From Neocallimastix lanati (nom. inval.) (taxonomy: Eukaryota > Neocallimastigomycota > Neocallimastigomycetes > Neocallimastigales > Neocallimastigaceae): 29,071 nt of DNA. How positions within the stretch are numbered: the stretch's first letter is position 1; each line of letters begins with the position of its first letter. Under the pieces are notes generated by a model that searched no databases, was not told where the DNA came from, and worked only from the letters and a program-made list of their open reading frames with translations. Both the position numbers and the translations under genes were made by a program. Of this stretch, positions 27,444-29,071 are shown in pieces. The stretch spans positions 320,001-349,071 of the forward strand of contig JACVTC010000163.1 of NCBI GenBank assembly GCA_016946835.1. The letters run 5' to 3'.

Positions 27444-29071
27444 TCAAGCTTCTCTGTAAGCGGAGTTAAACTTTACTAAATTTTTAAAATGAACATTCCT
27501 ATCGAGTTGTTTCCCAGTTTTCTGATCGATTAAGGTTGCCGTGTTGAATTGAATTTTTAAAATTTTAAATGGTCCATTGTAATATGGTTCTAGCTTAGTG
27601 CGGCTAAAGTTTCTAACAAGAACAAGATCACCAGCTTTTAATTCTTTTCCTTTTTTCATACTTATTTGTTCTTCTCGTCTTGTTGCCCAATACTTGTTAG
27701 CATTCTTCACATTTTCGCATGCTTCTCTAGTCCATTGATAATGACGAACAAATTTTTCCATTAAAATTTCATCATACGATTTACCTGCATTTTCAATTGT
27801 TCTTATGGCTATATCATAAGGCTGTTGGTCTTCTCTTCCATATACTAATTCAAAACTAGAATGTCCGGTAGCTGTGTTTTTGGTAGTTCGAAGTGCCCAT
27901 AAAGCAGAAGGTAAAACTTCATCCCAATCTTGATTTTTCCTTCCTAATAAACGAAGTAATTTTCCAATTTCTTTATTTCGGTTTTCAGTGAGACCATTGG
28001 ATTCAGGGTGATAGGTAGCTATGAATTTTACATAAACATCATAAAGATCAAGAAAGATTTTAGTCATATCAGAAGTGAATTGGACTCCATTATCTGTAGT
28101 AATAACTTGAGGCACACCATGTCTTGCAAAAACGTTTATTAAAAATTTAATTATATCAGAGGAAGTTATGTTTTCAGTGGGTTCGGCTTCAACCCATTTG
28201 GTAAAGTAATCAACAGTTACTATAATATATTGATTATTATTTCTTGTTTTTGGTAACGGTCCTATAATATCTAATCCTAAATGCACAAAGGGACCCTCCA
28301 CTTTAGTTGGATGGATTTCGGTTGGTTCTGGATATGGTTGAGGACGATTTAACTGGCATTTTTCACAATTACTAACAATTCTTTTGATATCTTTAATCAT
28401 ATGATTCCAATAAAAGTTTTTCTTAAGTCTTTGATATGTTTTGTAATATCCTTCGTGGCCAATATTATGAGCTTCTAAAATTAATTTAAACCTTTCATTT
28501 TCGTCCGTTATTAATTTTCTATAATTTCCATTGTCGATAAAATAATCTTCACCATCAATAACAGTAAACTTTTCATTAATAAATTCCTTTATAACTTTAG
28601 ATAATAATTCTTCATTATTTCCATTAGTAATTTTTGTTAATAATATCTTTCTCTCTTCCTTACTTTTCATTCTTGAAAGAGCATCAGCTAACACATTCTT
28701 TTTGCCTGATTCATATTTTATATTAATTCCGAGCATACTAGCGGTTAGACACCATCTTGTTTGCCTTGCATTCAAAGGTTCTTTATTCTTAAATAAACCA
28801 ACTAATGGTTTATGATCTGTGTAAATAGTTGTAGGTAATGGATTTCCTTCAATATAAGATTTAAATTTAGTCATACAGTAAAACAAAGCGGTTCCTTCTA
28901 AATCGGTAATACCATAATTCTTTTCAGCTTTCTTTAAACTTCTACTTATAAAGTGTATTGGATGCTCCTTACCGGTTTCTTCTTCTTTTTGTAAAAGAAC
29001 TCCACCAATTCCATTATACGAAGCATCAGTTCTAATGATAAAAGGTTTGTCAAATGACGGAAATTTTAGAA
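27444..29071 (-). CDS. Element C Pol, RNase H and integrase part (N-terminal side beyond window)
   Basis: The frame is open from the right edge to the stop at 27444, about 541 codons. The visible part starts just before the first RNase H Asp (I-I-R-T-D-A-S-Y), then D-L-E-G and Y-T-D-H-K-P-L, then L-A-D-A-L-S-R. Integrase shows the H-N-I-G-H and C-E-K-C zinc motif, then L-D-I-I-G-P, T-T-D-N-G-V-Q-F and the catalytic Glu in N-G-L-T-E-N. The C-terminal module has Y-Y-N-G-P-F-K-I and ends N-S-A-Y-R-E-A, without a chromodomain. Most residues match element B Pol, with many third-position differences in the DNA, so both evolved under protein-level constraint. A TTG at 28886 is internal, not a start. 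Confidence 0.93.
   Translation of the reverse strand, partial: LKFPSFDKPFIIRTDASYNGIGGVLLQKEEETGKEHPIHFISRSLKKAEKNYGITDLEGTALFYCMTKFKSYIEGNPLPTTIYTDHKPLVGLFKNKEPLNARQTRWCLTASMLGINIKYESGKKNVLADALSRMKSKEERKILLTKITNGNNEELLSKVIKEFINEKFTVIDGEDYFIDNGNYRKLITDENERFKLILEAHNIGHEGYYKTYQRLKKNFYWNHMIKDIKRIVSNCEKCQLNRPQPYPEPTEIHPTKVEGPFVHLGLDIIGPLPKTRNNNQYIIVTVDYFTKWVEAEPTENITSSDIIKFLINVFARHGVPQVITTDNGVQFTSDMTKIFLDLYDVYVKFIATYHPESNGLTENRNKEIGKLLRLLGRKNQDWDEVLPSALWALRTTKNTATGHSSFELVYGREDQQPYDIAIRTIENAGKSYDEILMEKFVRHYQWTREACENVKNANKYWATRREEQISMKKGKELKAGDLVLVRNFSRTKLEPYYNGPFKILKIQFNTATLIDQKTGKQLDRNVHFKNLVKFNSAYREA

Larger units (their letters stand above)
26573..29071 (-). mobile_element. Element C: 3' part of a Ty3/gypsy retrotransposon, sister of B
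   Basis: It consists of the 3' LTR, polypurine tract and the RNase H-integrase end of Pol up to the window edge. It was in place before B, because B sits in its left flank with a TCAA duplication. Confidence 0.92.

Overview
The window reads as a transposon-dense stretch of a very A+T-rich eukaryotic nuclear genome. It has no operons or bacterial signals. It has long homopolymer T runs, a 200-base (AAT)n tract, asparagine-rich proteins, and Ty1/copia and Ty3/gypsy LTR retrotransposons. The base composition, the poly-Asn coding and the Tf1-like features of one element best fit an anaerobic gut fungus (Neocallimastigomycota). This is inference; a dictyostelid-like amoeba is the main alternative. 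Only one ordinary host gene is visible, at the left edge.

Layout. 1-901 (minus) is the 5' part of a single-pass membrane protein gene. 902-6341 is A+T-rich spacer holding simple repeats, an old 197-bp LTR, two decayed copia RNase H remnants, and a young 934-bp non-autonomous LTR element (TRIM-like, 3966-4899). The TRIM-like element has apparently identical 231-bp LTRs, the flanking repeat ATAAT and no gene. From about 6342 to 9953 lies the 3' part of a Ty1/copia element (minus) with an open integrase-RT-RNase H frame that is cut at 9953.

From 9954 to the right edge, four Ty3/gypsy-type insertions sit head to tail. All are on the minus strand and are separated by only 4-6 bases derived from one target, TTCAA: solo LTR S (9954-10435), complete element A (10440-17616), complete element B (17623-26568) and the 3' part of element C (26573 to beyond 29071). 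The target-site duplications nest exactly. The order of insertion reads as C, then B, then S, then A, each within about 1 base of an existing LTR end. The missing 5' half of the copia element should therefore lie beyond C.

The elements differ in mechanism. A has one fused Gag-Pol frame, no zinc knuckle, and a 12-nt primer-binding site complementary to its own LTR next to a TATA box, which points to Tf1-like self-priming. B has Gag with a CCHC knuckle, and Pol in the -1 frame behind a T TTA AAC slippery site and a predicted H-type pseudoknot. Its primer site matches a tRNA 3' end, and its 1.6-kb leader carries five stem-loops with changing stems and a constant core. C is a sister of B. The TRIM-like element has a primer site complementary to the anticodon arm of tRNA-Lys(CUU), suggesting a half-tRNA primer as in Drosophila copia. 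Statements about LTR identity come from reading by eye.
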